Below, one piece after another: positions 48,716-59,956 of a DNA stretch of 64,000 nt. Position 1 is the first letter of the stretch. Each line of letters starts with the position of its first letter. The notes beneath the pieces are model-generated. The model worked only from the letters and a program-made list of their open reading frames with translations, searched no databases and was not told the origin of the DNA. The stretch spans positions 727,001 through 791,000 of the forward strand of contig JAPFQT010000039.1 in assembly GCA_027627225.1 (NCBI GenBank). Direction: 5' to 3'. This stretch comes from Congeria kusceri (taxonomy: Eukaryota > Mollusca > Bivalvia > Myida > Dreissenidae). Both the position numbers and the translations under genes were made by a program.

Positions 48716-49965
48716 GTAGGCATGAGAGATGGGTTGGCTATTGAATATAAACAATGTGAATTGAGACCTGTAGGCATGAGAGATGGTTTGGCTATTGAAT
48801 ATATACAATGTGAATTGAGACCTGTAGCCATGAGAGATGGGTTGGCTATTGAATATAAACAATGTGAATTGAGACCTGTAGGCATGAGAGATGGGTTGGC
48901 TATTGAATATAAAGAACGTGAATTGAGACCTGTAGGCATGAGGGATGGGTTGGCTATTGAATATAAACAACGTGAATTGAGACCTGTAGGCATGAGAGAT
49001 GGATTGGCTATTGAATATAAACAGTGTGAATTGAGACCTGTAGGCATGAGAGACGGGTTGGCTATTAAATATAAACAACGTGAATTGAGACCTGTAGGCA
49101 TGAGAGACGGGTTGGCTATTGAATATAAACAACGTGAATTGAGACCTGTAGGCATGAGATACGGGTTGGCTATTGAATATATACAATGTGAATTGAGACC
49201 TGTAGGCATGAGAGACGGGTTGGCTATTGAATATATACAACGTCAATTGAGACCTGTAGGCATGAGAGACGGCTTGGCTATTGAATATAAACAGTGTGAA
49301 TTGAGACCTGTAGGCATGAGGGACGGGTTGGCTATTGAATATATACAACGTCAATTGAGACATTTAGGCATGAGAGACGGGTTGGCTATTAAATATAAAC
49401 AATGTGAATTGAGACCTGTAGGCATGAGAGATGGGTTGGCTGATGAATATAAACAATGTGAATTGAAACCTGTAGGCATGAGAGATGGATTGGCTATGCA
49501 ATATACACAACGTGAATTGAGACCTGTAGGCATGAGAGATGGATTGGCTATTGAATATAAACAACGTGAATTGAGACCTATAGGCATGAGAGATGGGTTG
49601 GCTATTGAATATAAACAACGTGAATTGAGACCTGTAGGCATGAGAGATATGTTGGCTATTGAATATAAACAATGTGAATTGAGACCTGTAGGCATGAGAG
49701 ATGGATTTGCTATTGAATATAAACAACGTGAATTGAGACCTGTAGGCATGAGAGATGGGATTGCTATTGAATATAAACAACGTTAATTGAGACCTGTAGG
49801 CATGAGAGACGGGTTGGCTATTGAATATATACAATGTGAATTGAGACATGTAGGCATGAGCGATGGGTTGGCTTTTGAATATAAACAATGTGAATTGATC
49901 ACTGTAGACATGACGGATTGGTTGGCTTTTTAATATAAACAATGTAAATTGAGACCTCTACATAT
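48716..49965. repeat. 54 bp minisatellite, about 23 copies, open in several frames
   Basis: The unit is 54 bp (18 codons), so a frame stays open across copies. On plus, 48722-49786 is a 354-codon frame of MRDGLAIEYKQCELRPVG repeats, ending where GAA became TAA. Minus frames (for example 49363-48641, 49942-49364) are open too. Variation is mainly GAT/GAC, GGG/GGA/GGT, CAATGT/CAACGT and AAA/ATA. Terminal copies (49800-49960) are more diverged. Nothing shows it is translated. Confidence 0.95.
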
Positions 49966-49969
49966 ATAT

Positions 49970-52900
49970 TGAACTATCACTGGGCTTCCTCAGCCTGTGT
50001 GGTGACGCATTGTGCAGTTGAAATATGTCTCATTAGGAATTGTGATCCCTTGATTATAATTAACTTCAGCATAGCTTATAAAGAAAGTTAGCGGTTATGC
50101 CACATTTCACATATTTAAATTGGAGTATTTTCAAATGACATTAAGCAATAGATAGTCCGTAATATCCGCACTTCTGTACAACCCTCACCTTACATTAGCG
50201 AATAACGTGGGCCAACATGAAATACTTTCAGTTGAGATCAGTTTACACACCGCATGACTTGTTTATCAGTTTACAAACCGCATGATATGTCTATCGGATA
50301 TAGCAGTTGTATTATTCGTGCTTCAATGACAGTTCAATTAAAGTAACTCTGGCATTTGTATTTTCGGTTACAATAAAACTATTAGCGTTTCCCTCCATCT
50401 AACAGATTGCATGAAAAGAGTTTGAAATCAACGTATATTCCCTCTAGTGTATGCAAAATAATGCATGTATAAGGCATACATGTACCACTGTATTGTATAT
50501 TTTAAGCTAGATATAGAATACGGTATTGGCTGTGGCAAGTGGATTGCATTTATATTGTTACGATATTCTTTGAAACCCGACTTCCGGTACTAACTTTTGT
50601 AAATCAGTTTATTAGAATACGTGTGCAATACCAGACTTTGCATTTTGTCTTCGATGCTGTTATTCTGCAAGAAACCACCAAAAAATGATACTCGTTAAGA
50701 TAACGACCTTAATTATTTAATGCCAAGAAACATTAAACAAATCAAAACTGTACGTCCGAAACAAAAGCAAGTCATTAAGCTTCCATAATTGACAAGTAAA
50801 ATGCACGTGTTACCGCAGGAGGTCCTTGCCATATCTGAAATTACAAACGTTTATTTATTTTAATAAAAGTATCTAAATGTGGGATTGTATATTATATAAG
50901 CCAGAATTCATGTTCCAGTGATGTTAAAAGGGTTCATGTCAACAAAAAGTGTTTCCTATTGCAATATAACTGATATTAGATGAAAAAAATGCGCTAAACT
51001 AAGATATTAACATTAAATGAAGAATAAATAATATAAAACATAAAAAGGTATTTTGATAGAACAAATCAGCAAAAAAGTTGCTATGTTAATACCCAAATAG
51101 GTATCGAACTCACGACTTAGGAGCCGTTTTAAGAAATGACAGTAGACAGCGCTTTAACAAACTGCGCTATTCTACTTTGTATGAAACGAGTTTAAACTAC
51201 GGTTATACAAACTACTTACAATTTTGACGTCAACATGTAAATATCAAAAGGGCCACGCAAACACGATCAACATTTTAAATAGATGTTTATCTTAGAAAGC
51301 GACAACTTTTGTCAAGATTATATATTCCTTATTTGGACCGTTATTATATGTCATTATTTCAGATTTTATTATTTTATTATTTCATACTCAATTTCAGATT
51401 AAAAACAATACCCCATTAAAGCCCTTTTTGTTGGCAACGTCCCTCGAAGGTAAGTAAAAGGGCCGGATACATCATTCAAAAAAGTAGCGAGTAAAGTGAA
51501 TCTGGTAGATTTATGAAAACCGTTGTGAAATAAAACGTACAACATTAGACTACACAAATTCCCTTTTGTACTATTATAAGTAGACAGGTTTCTACTTTTA
51601 TTATGTTTTTTTAGAATTAAACATTGTACTTTATTTGTTTAAAGTCACTATCATGTTGCTACCATTCGTCAAATTATGTATTCTTAATGAACCTGAGAAA
51701 ATGGCATTGCTTGAGTTTTGACAAGGATATTAAGATGGAAAATAAATCTTAACTCAAAAGCTAGTTTTATTGAAAATGCTTTAAGCATGGATTTAATGCA
51801 TATGCATTTAATATCCAATAATATTCTTTAAATTGATATTTACCCTTTTTCTAAGTATTCATGTGTTTGAGTTCAAATATTAAACAACAGCAACATAATT
51901 GCCATATTTCCTTTCAGTCCATATTGGCATACCAAAATGGTTATACACACCAGAATATTTAATATTAATACTAGGAGCTAGGAGATATTATGTTTATATA
52001 TTACATGTGCATATGTTTTGTTAAACCTCGTTTATGACAAGTTGCTTGTACCTTACAATGTATTGGATACTGCTATATTAATTATACTGTTTTCCTTCAA
52101 AGACGAATGGTTTATATACTTTTTATTGCATTATATGATTTCAAAATATCAGTGAATACCAGTGAATGATCACGTCATTGTTTGTAGATATATAACAGTC
52201 TGCAATAGTTTCTTTGGGGTAGTTTTAAAGTTGTGGAATGACATATAGTATTTTAAATCTAGACATAAATATGGCATCTATGGTGATTACGTTGAAATGC
52301 GTCGACATTTAATGCTTTTTCTTTGACTTTATGTGCGTATCATAATAAGAATACACAGAAACGCTCAAAATACGACCACCGGAAAAAAACTTTACGAAAC
52401 CAAAATTTCGCAAACTTAAGTACCTTTTTCCTTTCAGATATTAATATGTAACATAAAATGTGCGTTTACGTGTTTAATTGTTATCAGTAATTATGATCTT
52501 CACATAAAAATTATATATCTTTTATTATGAAATGTATGTGCAAAATTGGCTTCTCGTAGGATGTTTACATTTTCTAAGGTCTTTTTTTTCCTATGGGATT
52601 TTCATTGTTCCCATGTGAATTGTTTCCCACATTTTGTATGGGAAAAAATCACATGAAAATTTTAATTTTTTCAAATATGCTTCCAATGCAAGGATACGCA
52701 TTTTAAGCGTTGTTAAACTGTCTACACTAATTATAGTTTGAAAATTAAGATAAGTACCAAAAAAATCCTACTTTTTCAATGGGAAAAATATCTAGTGAAA
52801 ATAAGATGTTATTTTGGTGAATAACTATGATACATTTCTTGGTGTCATTAAAACAGTATGCTGTTTTGTAGTTTTTAGTATTGTTTGGTTTTCTTAGTGT

Positions 52901-53880
52901 TTTTTTTTTCTTTCAGATTTCCCCGTGGATTTTTTTCCCATGTTTGAAAGTGAATTTTTTTACCACTTATACATTTTTTTTTCATTTAGTAAGGAAATGT
53001 ATATTTGCTTATTGCAATCTACATAATATATTATTGATTAAATTACGCTTTTCAGCGTCTATGTTATCTGAATGGCATTGTTTAAACGCATGAATACTAG
53101 AGTAGAACCTATGATTGATAGTCAAATGAGAAAAATTTTCCGCGAACGTTTTGATCACCCCTGGTATATATGCATGTATTTAAATGGACCCGGCATATAA
53201 AATAAGAATGTTTATAAAAACTAACGTTAAATGAAAAACGCAAAGAAGACTTTGGTTCATAAAGTAAAACGTTACCACTGATAACATTAAATCAATGGTA
53301 TTGATTAAGCCCCAGAACGTAGGTTTCAATTTAGATTAATGTCTTTGTTTACATAACCTGTGAGTGTCTTTCTCTTGCGAAATCACTATAGATAAGACAA
53401 AAAAGCTAAGTAATGAATTACCTCAGATATGAGCTGTTTCTACGTTTTATATTGCTATGATATTAGCATACTGTTTATCAATTAAATTTAATATGCGTGT
53501 TTAACTGTCTCGGTGTATTTTGACAAACCATCTCAATGTGAACGTAAAGCTGCGTCAGAAAAAGACAAACTCTTGTTAGCAAATTATTTCAACTCGAAGT
53601 ATTGATTCAGAACCGTCGGTGTTTATACAGTTACGTGTCTTGTTCGTCCTAATTGCTTACATAAGCTGTGTATTTCAGTGCGAAATCCCCATAGATAAGC
53701 AAAACATTTCAATATTAAAATACCTCTTTATAAATGCGTTTTAAGTTTAGAAAAAGCACGTATAACTGACTGATTTTATTTTGATCAGAAATCTCAATGT
53801 AAAACTATATCTGCCTCTCAATTTGAAACATAGTATTTTTAAAATCAAAACGTATTTTGTAAAAACATAATATTATTTCG
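49970..53880. other. Long intergenic region
   Basis: No supported gene. 52570-52960 has 'tcccat/atgggaaaaa' phrases like 10540-10840. A tRNA-like sequence lies at 51095-51180. Confidence 0.5.
51095..51180 (-). repeat. tRNA-like sequence, probable SINE head
   Basis: Read on minus: TAGCGCAGTTTGTTAAAGCG resembles an A box with a perfect GCGC/GCGC D-stem, and GAGTTCGATACC resembles a B box. The T-stem and acceptor stem pair poorly and the middle is too long, so it is a tRNA pseudogene or the head of a tRNA-derived SINE. Confidence 0.45.
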
Positions 53881-53890
53881 ATAAAACGTA

Positions 53891-54700
53891 ATGACATTAC
53901 GGCGAGTCAGTACGGCGGGTGCGGGCCGTCAACCAAAAGCGGGTGCTAAGGCATTCGCAACTTCAGCATCATCAATCGGAACACCAGGAGCGTTCGAAAA
54001 GCGAGGGGAAAGGGGCGGAAAGGCCCTCTGTCGGGGGACTACGATAAGAATGCATCACAGAATACGCAGGAGTCCCAGCATACGAACACCTGTATTGTCA
54101 TGGCTATCAAGGACTTACCGATCAAATAGGTTGCCTATCCAAACGCATTGAAAGACTCGAAAGCAGTATTGATTCAAAAATTAAAAATCAAGTGCAAAGT
54201 ACAATGAACCCCGCATTAGAGACAATAAAGAAGGATTTCAATGACGAAATACAACAGGTTCGTGACGAAATGAGGCAAATGAAGGATACTATCTCCCAGA
54301 AACCAGACGCCGCAGAAACAAATCAGGCAATGGATATGGCACCCATGAATAGCTCAGCAAATCATATCGTGATCAGAAACTTAGCCGAAAGCCCCAATGA
54401 AAATGTTAAAGAAAAAGTAAACTCCCGACTTAAAGACGTACTGAAAGTAAATGTTAATGTTGAAAACCTCAGTAGAAAAGGAGCAAATCAGATATCGAAA
54501 GCGGTGTGATAACAGCCGAATGCAGAAACAGAGAAGACACATCTATAATTATGGAGTAAAAATCGAAATTGTGCCTAAGTAGAGCATTGAGCAATGTGTA
54601 TATTGTACATGACATGACCAGAAAAGACAGAAATTTCATCATCAACTTAAGAACTCTGGCGCACGTGATATGACAAGACAAAGTCTATGTCCGAGGGAAT
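53891..54700 (+). pseudogene. LINE ORF1 remnant, coiled coil and RRM-like
   Basis: After a basic, low-complexity start (53891-54130), a frame reads IGCLSKRIERLESSIDSKIK and then ETIKKDFNDEIQQVRDEMRQ, a heptad-rich coiled coil. NHIVIRNLAESPNENVKEKV and LKVNVNVENLSRKG resemble the RRM of L1-type ORF1 proteins ('NIIIRNLPE...'). Stops lie near 54128 and 54508. Such proteins bind element RNA as trimers; this copy cannot be complete. Confidence 0.65.
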
Positions 54701-55059
54701 AAGCTGCAAGTACGTCACCAGACAAACCGGCGAGAAAATAACGCTAGTGATTGGCAGCAATTCACTGACCGCCGAGAAGGGGCAGATAATGCGCGAACAC
54801 CGGATATAGCAATAGATCACGATCGCGACAATACCGTGACGCAGAAACCGCTACACCTACGCGAGTCGGACATCCTCAGGACACAGATACCGTGACCAAG
54901 GCCAAGACCATAACCAGTGCGGCGGCTACCACGTACCACGTCATTGAAATCTCATCGCACGTAATCGCTAGCGCTACGATGAAGACAGTTCACGTGATCA
55001 CTACGACGCACGTGACTACCGCAGATCGCAGGCGTGCAAGATACAACCGCCGCCGGGAC

Positions 55060-55780
55060 TAGGTTTCGTGCGGGTTTTGGAACATAAACGGTTTCAACAA
55101 AGATAAAGGATCAGGTATTTATCAATTGAGATCGAGTATCTTAAAACACTTAAATTTGGATGTAATAAGATTAGCGGAGGCACGTTTACTGTGCCATGAT
55201 GTATTTAACGTAACCGGCTACACATGGATGGGAAATAAGAGACAAAATACTTATAATAATGCCCATAAGGGAAGTGGGGATGTCGGTGTTTTAATACGTA
55301 ATGCAATGTATGATCAATTTTAATTGAAAAGTTTAGCTGCGAAACAGAATGTATTTTATGGATTAAAATGACTGAAAACAAAACAGCAGAAGCCCTTGTT
55401 ATATGCATATACTTATTACGAACAGAAAACTCATCTAGGTCGATAAATGTAAACGAATATTTAGATACCTTAATGTCACAGTTGTATCAGTACAAACCAG
55501 CATTGTGAAATGTTTATTGACTTTTTATTAAGTACGAATTTGTGCATCTTAAATAGTGGTATTTTTAATCGGAAAAGACATTACTAGTGTATCTATTCGA
55601 GGTTGTTCCGTTATTGACTACTGTTTGGTACCGTATGAGCAACTGAACAGATATAACGCATTTAACGTGATCAGAGCCTAACAAATAATATCGGAAGCTG
55701 TTGATATTGATTCTATGGACTGCACTTCAATCCCAGACCATTCTGTTATCACATGGACTATATAATTGAAACGCTGAAGT
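55060..55780 (+). pseudogene. LINE ORF2 AP-type endonuclease remnant
   Basis: Frames give GFWNINGFNKDKGSG (Asn motif, about 55074-55115), LNLDVIRLAEARL (Glu motif), KGSGDVGVLIRN, ENSSRSINVNEYLDTLMSQL, CSVIDYCLVPYEQL and SIPDHSVITWT (PDH in place of SDH). The frame from 55126 stops at 55321; others follow with shifts. Confidence 0.7.
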
Positions 55781-56699
55781 TGCCCAAAGTCAATTCAATG
55801 TCAAGGTAAAGAAACCGCCGTGCAGACTAAAATGACTAAGTACGATTAAACGAATATACCGAGTGAATTTATTATTTCCCCAAATATTATTGTTATGCTG
55901 GATGAGAACATAAATATATTAGAATCAAATCAACAAACACAGAAATATTAAGACATGGCGTACAATGATTTTACATGTATTGTGACAAATCAACTGAACA
56001 CACATCTTAAAACAAATGCTATTGTTCTTTGTGACAGTTAAAGAAACAAGAAGAGACGTTATCGGAAACAGTGGTGGAACACAATTCTAACAAAATTATG
56101 GAATAACTTGTGCACAAAATGAAAACGATAGGCTGAAATGTGAGGATGATAATTTTAAGAGGGCGCTTAAATCAATGTATGTTAGTAAACGAACACAATT
56201 TGACAAGAGTGTACAGCGACGCAAACGTATATATTGGATCAAAACGCAAGCAAAACTATTAGAATCGTGCAATGATAATAAATAAGGCGAGTTTTGGATA
56301 TCGATTGGAAAAATAGGCATAGGTTCAGAACGTGTTAAACATAGTCCAATGGAAATAGTACAAGAAGATGGTTCCTTAACAAACGTTGTACACAAAGTAT
56401 TAGTATGTTCCGAGCAACATAATACCGAAGAGTTGAATCAGGACATCAGGAGATCCCTCATCAAAAAATAAGGCCCCGGGTTATGATGAAATACCAGTAG
56501 AAGTTATTCAGTTGGAACCCTGTATTTATTTCTTGCATATGTTATTTTATGTCTGTTTTGAGACAGCCAAAATCCTAAAGTCTTGGAAACTTGGTTTAAT
56601 AACAACGGTTTTAAAGAACTCGTTGTCAGACAAGAGAGGCCAACTTTCGGGGTATTGCTGTAACGGGATCAATTTACAAAGCGTATAGACAATAAACTT

Positions 56700-57440
56700 A
56701 CGAAGTGGGCCGAAGGTAATTATGTTGTTGCCGATGAACAAATCGGTTTCCGGCGTAAACGAAGTACAATATAACAGTACATTGACTGATATTTTTGAAT
56801 GCCGTAAAAAGAATAAACTTTCAACCTTTGTAGCCTACGTGGACTATTCTAAAGCATATGATCGGATCCCGCGGCGCTTGCTATGGTCAAAACTTGAAAA
56901 ACACGGTATACAAGGGAAGATACTTCAAGCTATACAGTCTTTGTATGAGAAGGTGAAGTGTGCTGTAAATGTACAGTAAACTCGTACAGGACCGACGGGT
57001 TTGATCAAAATATAGGTTTTAAACAAGGCTGTTTGTTGTCCAGTTCTTTGTTTAATTTGTTTCTAAACGACTTTAGCCCGCACCTTAACTAATCAGGAAT
57101 AGGCGTTCATATTGAGGAAATCACTTACTCTACGCAGATGACTTAGTTCTCATTGCAAAAACTTATAGTGACCTACAAAAACTATTACATATTTGAGGAT
57201 CGTGGTGTACCATTAATAAAATGTTGATCAAAACAAACAAAAGTAAAGTTATGCATTTCAGAAATGAAGCCAACGTTAAAACTTATTATAAATGTATATG
57301 CAATAACAATGAGCTCGAAAGTGTTGATGAATATAGATACCAACGGCTTGTTTTGTCTGAGACATTAGACTACAGCATAACAGCCAAGTATGTCGCCCAG
57401 TCGGCGACACGCGCCTTGGGTGTGCTTATGTCCTAGTTTA
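56700..57440 (+). pseudogene. LINE reverse transcriptase remnant
   Basis: 56722-56979 has TLTDIFECRKKNKLSTFVAY, VDYSKAYDRIPRRLLWSKLE and GIQGKILQAIQSLYEKVKCA. After a stop, FKQGCLLSSSLFNLFLNDFS follows, then YADD at 57131-57142 (LLYADDLVLIAKTYSDLQKL) and 57221-57436 KTNKSKVMHFRNEAN. The RT motifs are recognisable in order, but several stops and shifts divide them. Confidence 0.8.
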
Positions 57441-57449
57441 AAGCAATCG

Positions 57450-58200
57450 GTTGAATGCCTTATAGCGTCTATACAAAACTATACGACATTATTATTTGGC
57501 CAACTATAAGTTATGGGTGGGCAATATGGGGAACCCAGTACTATGCTGCTATCAACGCCGTTCATTACAGGGCATGTCGATTCTACCTCGGAGTGGCAAA
57601 ATATACGCCTAACGCGGGAATAACTGGATATACGGGTTGCCCCCCCCCCCCCCCCCCATCCCCACACGCACGGCAATGGCAGTCGGTTATCTCACACTGT
57701 TTCCGGTTAAATCGTATGGATGTCAGACGTATCAACTAAAAAGTGTTTAAATGGTCGTTCATGCGAAGACACCACACACAGAACTGGTACTGACTGGTTG
57801 AACAATATAAACACAGATCAAGCTGTTCGTGTGAACGGAGAACATATATAATTTATTTAAGGATACACATGACACCAAGGCTTATGCTAATAATAATATC
57901 ATCCCTAGGTCCCATAGAAATGCTTTTGCCAGATTGCGTTGTGGTGAAGCATCACTTAAAATAGAAACTGGGCCATGACAAGGAATTGTACCCAATAAAC
58001 GATACTGTTTTAATTGTATAAACTAAGTGGAAGACGAATACCATGTAATAATGTCATATAACCTCTTTAACTCTGTTAGACAGAATTTGTTCAAAAGAAT
58101 GCTTGATTTTTCAGAGTACAGTGATCACTATAAATTCTGTTAACATCTTATCTAATGACGAAATCGTTAAATACAGTGCCAAAGCTTGTAATGATATTTT
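57450..58200 (+). pseudogene. LINE ORF2 C-terminal remnant with zinc knuckle
   Basis: 57455-57739 reads YSVYTKLYDIIIWPTISYGW, YRACRFYLGVAKYTPNAGIT. Later ARLRCGEASLKIETG and a C-x2-C...H motif (CFNCIN, VEDEYHVI) near 58005-58060 mark the end of ORF2. A C18 homopolymer at 57640-57657 interrupts the frame. Confidence 0.7.
57640..57657. repeat. C18 homopolymer
   Basis: Uninterrupted run of 18 C; length is prone to sequencing error. Confidence 0.9.
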
Positions 58201-58551
58201 AGTCACGAGACAAAATACTATGTATAGATAAAGTTTTTATTGTAAATATTCGATACTCGTAGTATTTACTCAGTGTACGTTTCCATGTAAAATAAACAAG
58301 GTTTTATTGTAAATATTTGATTATCATAGTTTTTATTAGTGTACGTTTTATGTGAAATCTTAAACACTGCTTTCTTACCATACTATTAACCATAGCATGT
58401 GTTGTAAGTTTTATCAACGTATAAATATTGTATCAGATTTATATGTCTCTCTTAACTCAATCTGAGCGGTTTTTACTTTATGATTACCATAGTTTATATA
58501 TGTATATGAAATATCATGAACGAAAATGAGACGTTAATAAAATATATTTCA

Positions 58552-58568
58552 GTCTGTCTGTCTGTCTA
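58552..58568. repeat. (CTGT)n tail of the LINE
   Basis: About four CTGT units immediately after AATAAAATATATTTCAG, marking the probable 3' end of the plus-strand LINE. Confidence 0.6.
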
Positions 58569-58569
58569 T

Positions 58570-59950
58570 AAGCAGATTCTAAATTGATAAACAGTTTACA
58601 TGATTACATGATAGACACTATATTAATGACCACAGTAGTGAAATCTTGCTTTAACGTAAATGTCATGAATAATGCGTGCCAAACTATGTAAGGAAGGCCA
58701 GATCATTTACTTTTTAGATTGTTTGACACTTTTTAAATTATTGTCATATTACGAATATGAAATACCAGTATTTTGCTAGTAACAATTAATTATCTCTATT
58801 TCCGTAGCGTTCAGATTGTACTGGGTGGTATGTTCATATATAAAAAAGTACCATGTACTATAAAACTGATAATACATGCAAGGTATATTGATACGACGTG
58901 TACATGATTGGTTGTTATATTCACATGACAAGACAGTAAAGAGCATTGGTATTTTGATCCGTCAAAATAGTCCATAATATTGATATATTGATCCGTTAAG
59001 TAAGGCGCTGATTTAATGTCCAATAGTGATTCACCTCTAAAAGATAAAGGAGTGACTTTAATGTTTGTGTTTAACATCTGAACCTGTCTGTCGTGTCTGA
59101 TCTATTAAGATATGATCGCTAAGCTGTAATGCATATATATTACTGTCTCGAAAGAAATGTCAACATTTACGGGTTTTATTTTCCGTTATTGACAATATAC
59201 AGATGGTTCTATGATAGAACACGCAACAAACACTGGTATTAAAAACAAAAACAAATGAGTAGTTAAGTGTGAGAGTATGTTTTTCATCAGAGATAAGTCA
59301 TTTTATGGCTCTCTCTCTCTTCTGCATGTATCTTTAGTGCCAGAAAATAATCACGTCATCTTTATCGATCTAGAGATAACGATGTGTTCTTTGGGATTAT
59401 ATGTTAATGACTCAATCCCAGTTAACCTGGACAATTGGCATATCCAAAACACAATTTTTTTTATCTCACTAAAATGATATGGTATGGGATTTATTTTGTC
59501 ATGACAGGTATTGGAAACCCAATTTCAAAACTTCACCACTTAAGATTTCACATTTTTTCAAAAACAGCATCGCTTGTTGAACCTTGAATAAAAAAGCAGC
59601 CGTATTAATTAGTAAGGGTCTACAAGTTAATATGCTCAAAGGATGGACGTAATTGAACTAATTGTTAAACAAAACATATTTTAAATCAAAATTAGGACAT
59701 ACCTGCAATAGAAAAACATGGTTTAGCTATCAATTCTTAAGCAATGTAGCAATAAAATAAAATCAAACAAACAGAAAAACAAAAAGATTTTTTATTTTTT
59801 CAAAAACGGTAATTTCCGTTTCAAATTAAAGAAGCCACGAACAGTTCAAACGAGTGTAACAGTTTCAATTAACAATATTGAACTATTAAATAAAAAAAGA
59901 TTTACAAAATACCAATGAAAGTCATAAATAAGAGAAGCGGTTTTACAAAA
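58570..59950. other. Intergenic
   Basis: AT-rich; no gene supported. Confidence 0.5.
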
Positions 59951-59956
59951 TGTAAA

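Larger units (their letters stand above)
53891..58568 (+). mobile_element. Decayed ORF1-containing LINE (L1/I-like)
   Basis: Plus-strand order: ORF1 with coiled coil and RRM-like domain (53891-54700), AP endonuclease (55060-55780), reverse transcriptase (56700-57440), connection region (57450-57740) and zinc knuckle (about 58010-58070). It ends in AATAAAATATATTTCA plus a (CTGT)n tail at 58552-58568. It is full length or nearly so but riddled with stops and frameshifts. Its architecture differs from the CR1-like element at 19-23 kb, so it is a separate family. Confidence 0.8.

Noticed and set aside
48641..49942. Repeat proteins of 132-354 residues as real genes
   Set aside because: The period is a multiple of three, so frames stay open on both strands without selection; kept only as a finding to test.
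51095..51180. Functional tRNA gene
   Set aside because: A- and B-box-like parts are present but acceptor and T stems do not pair and the spacing is too long.
57479..57676. Gly-rich minus frame
   Set aside because: Created by the C18 homopolymer opposite the LINE.
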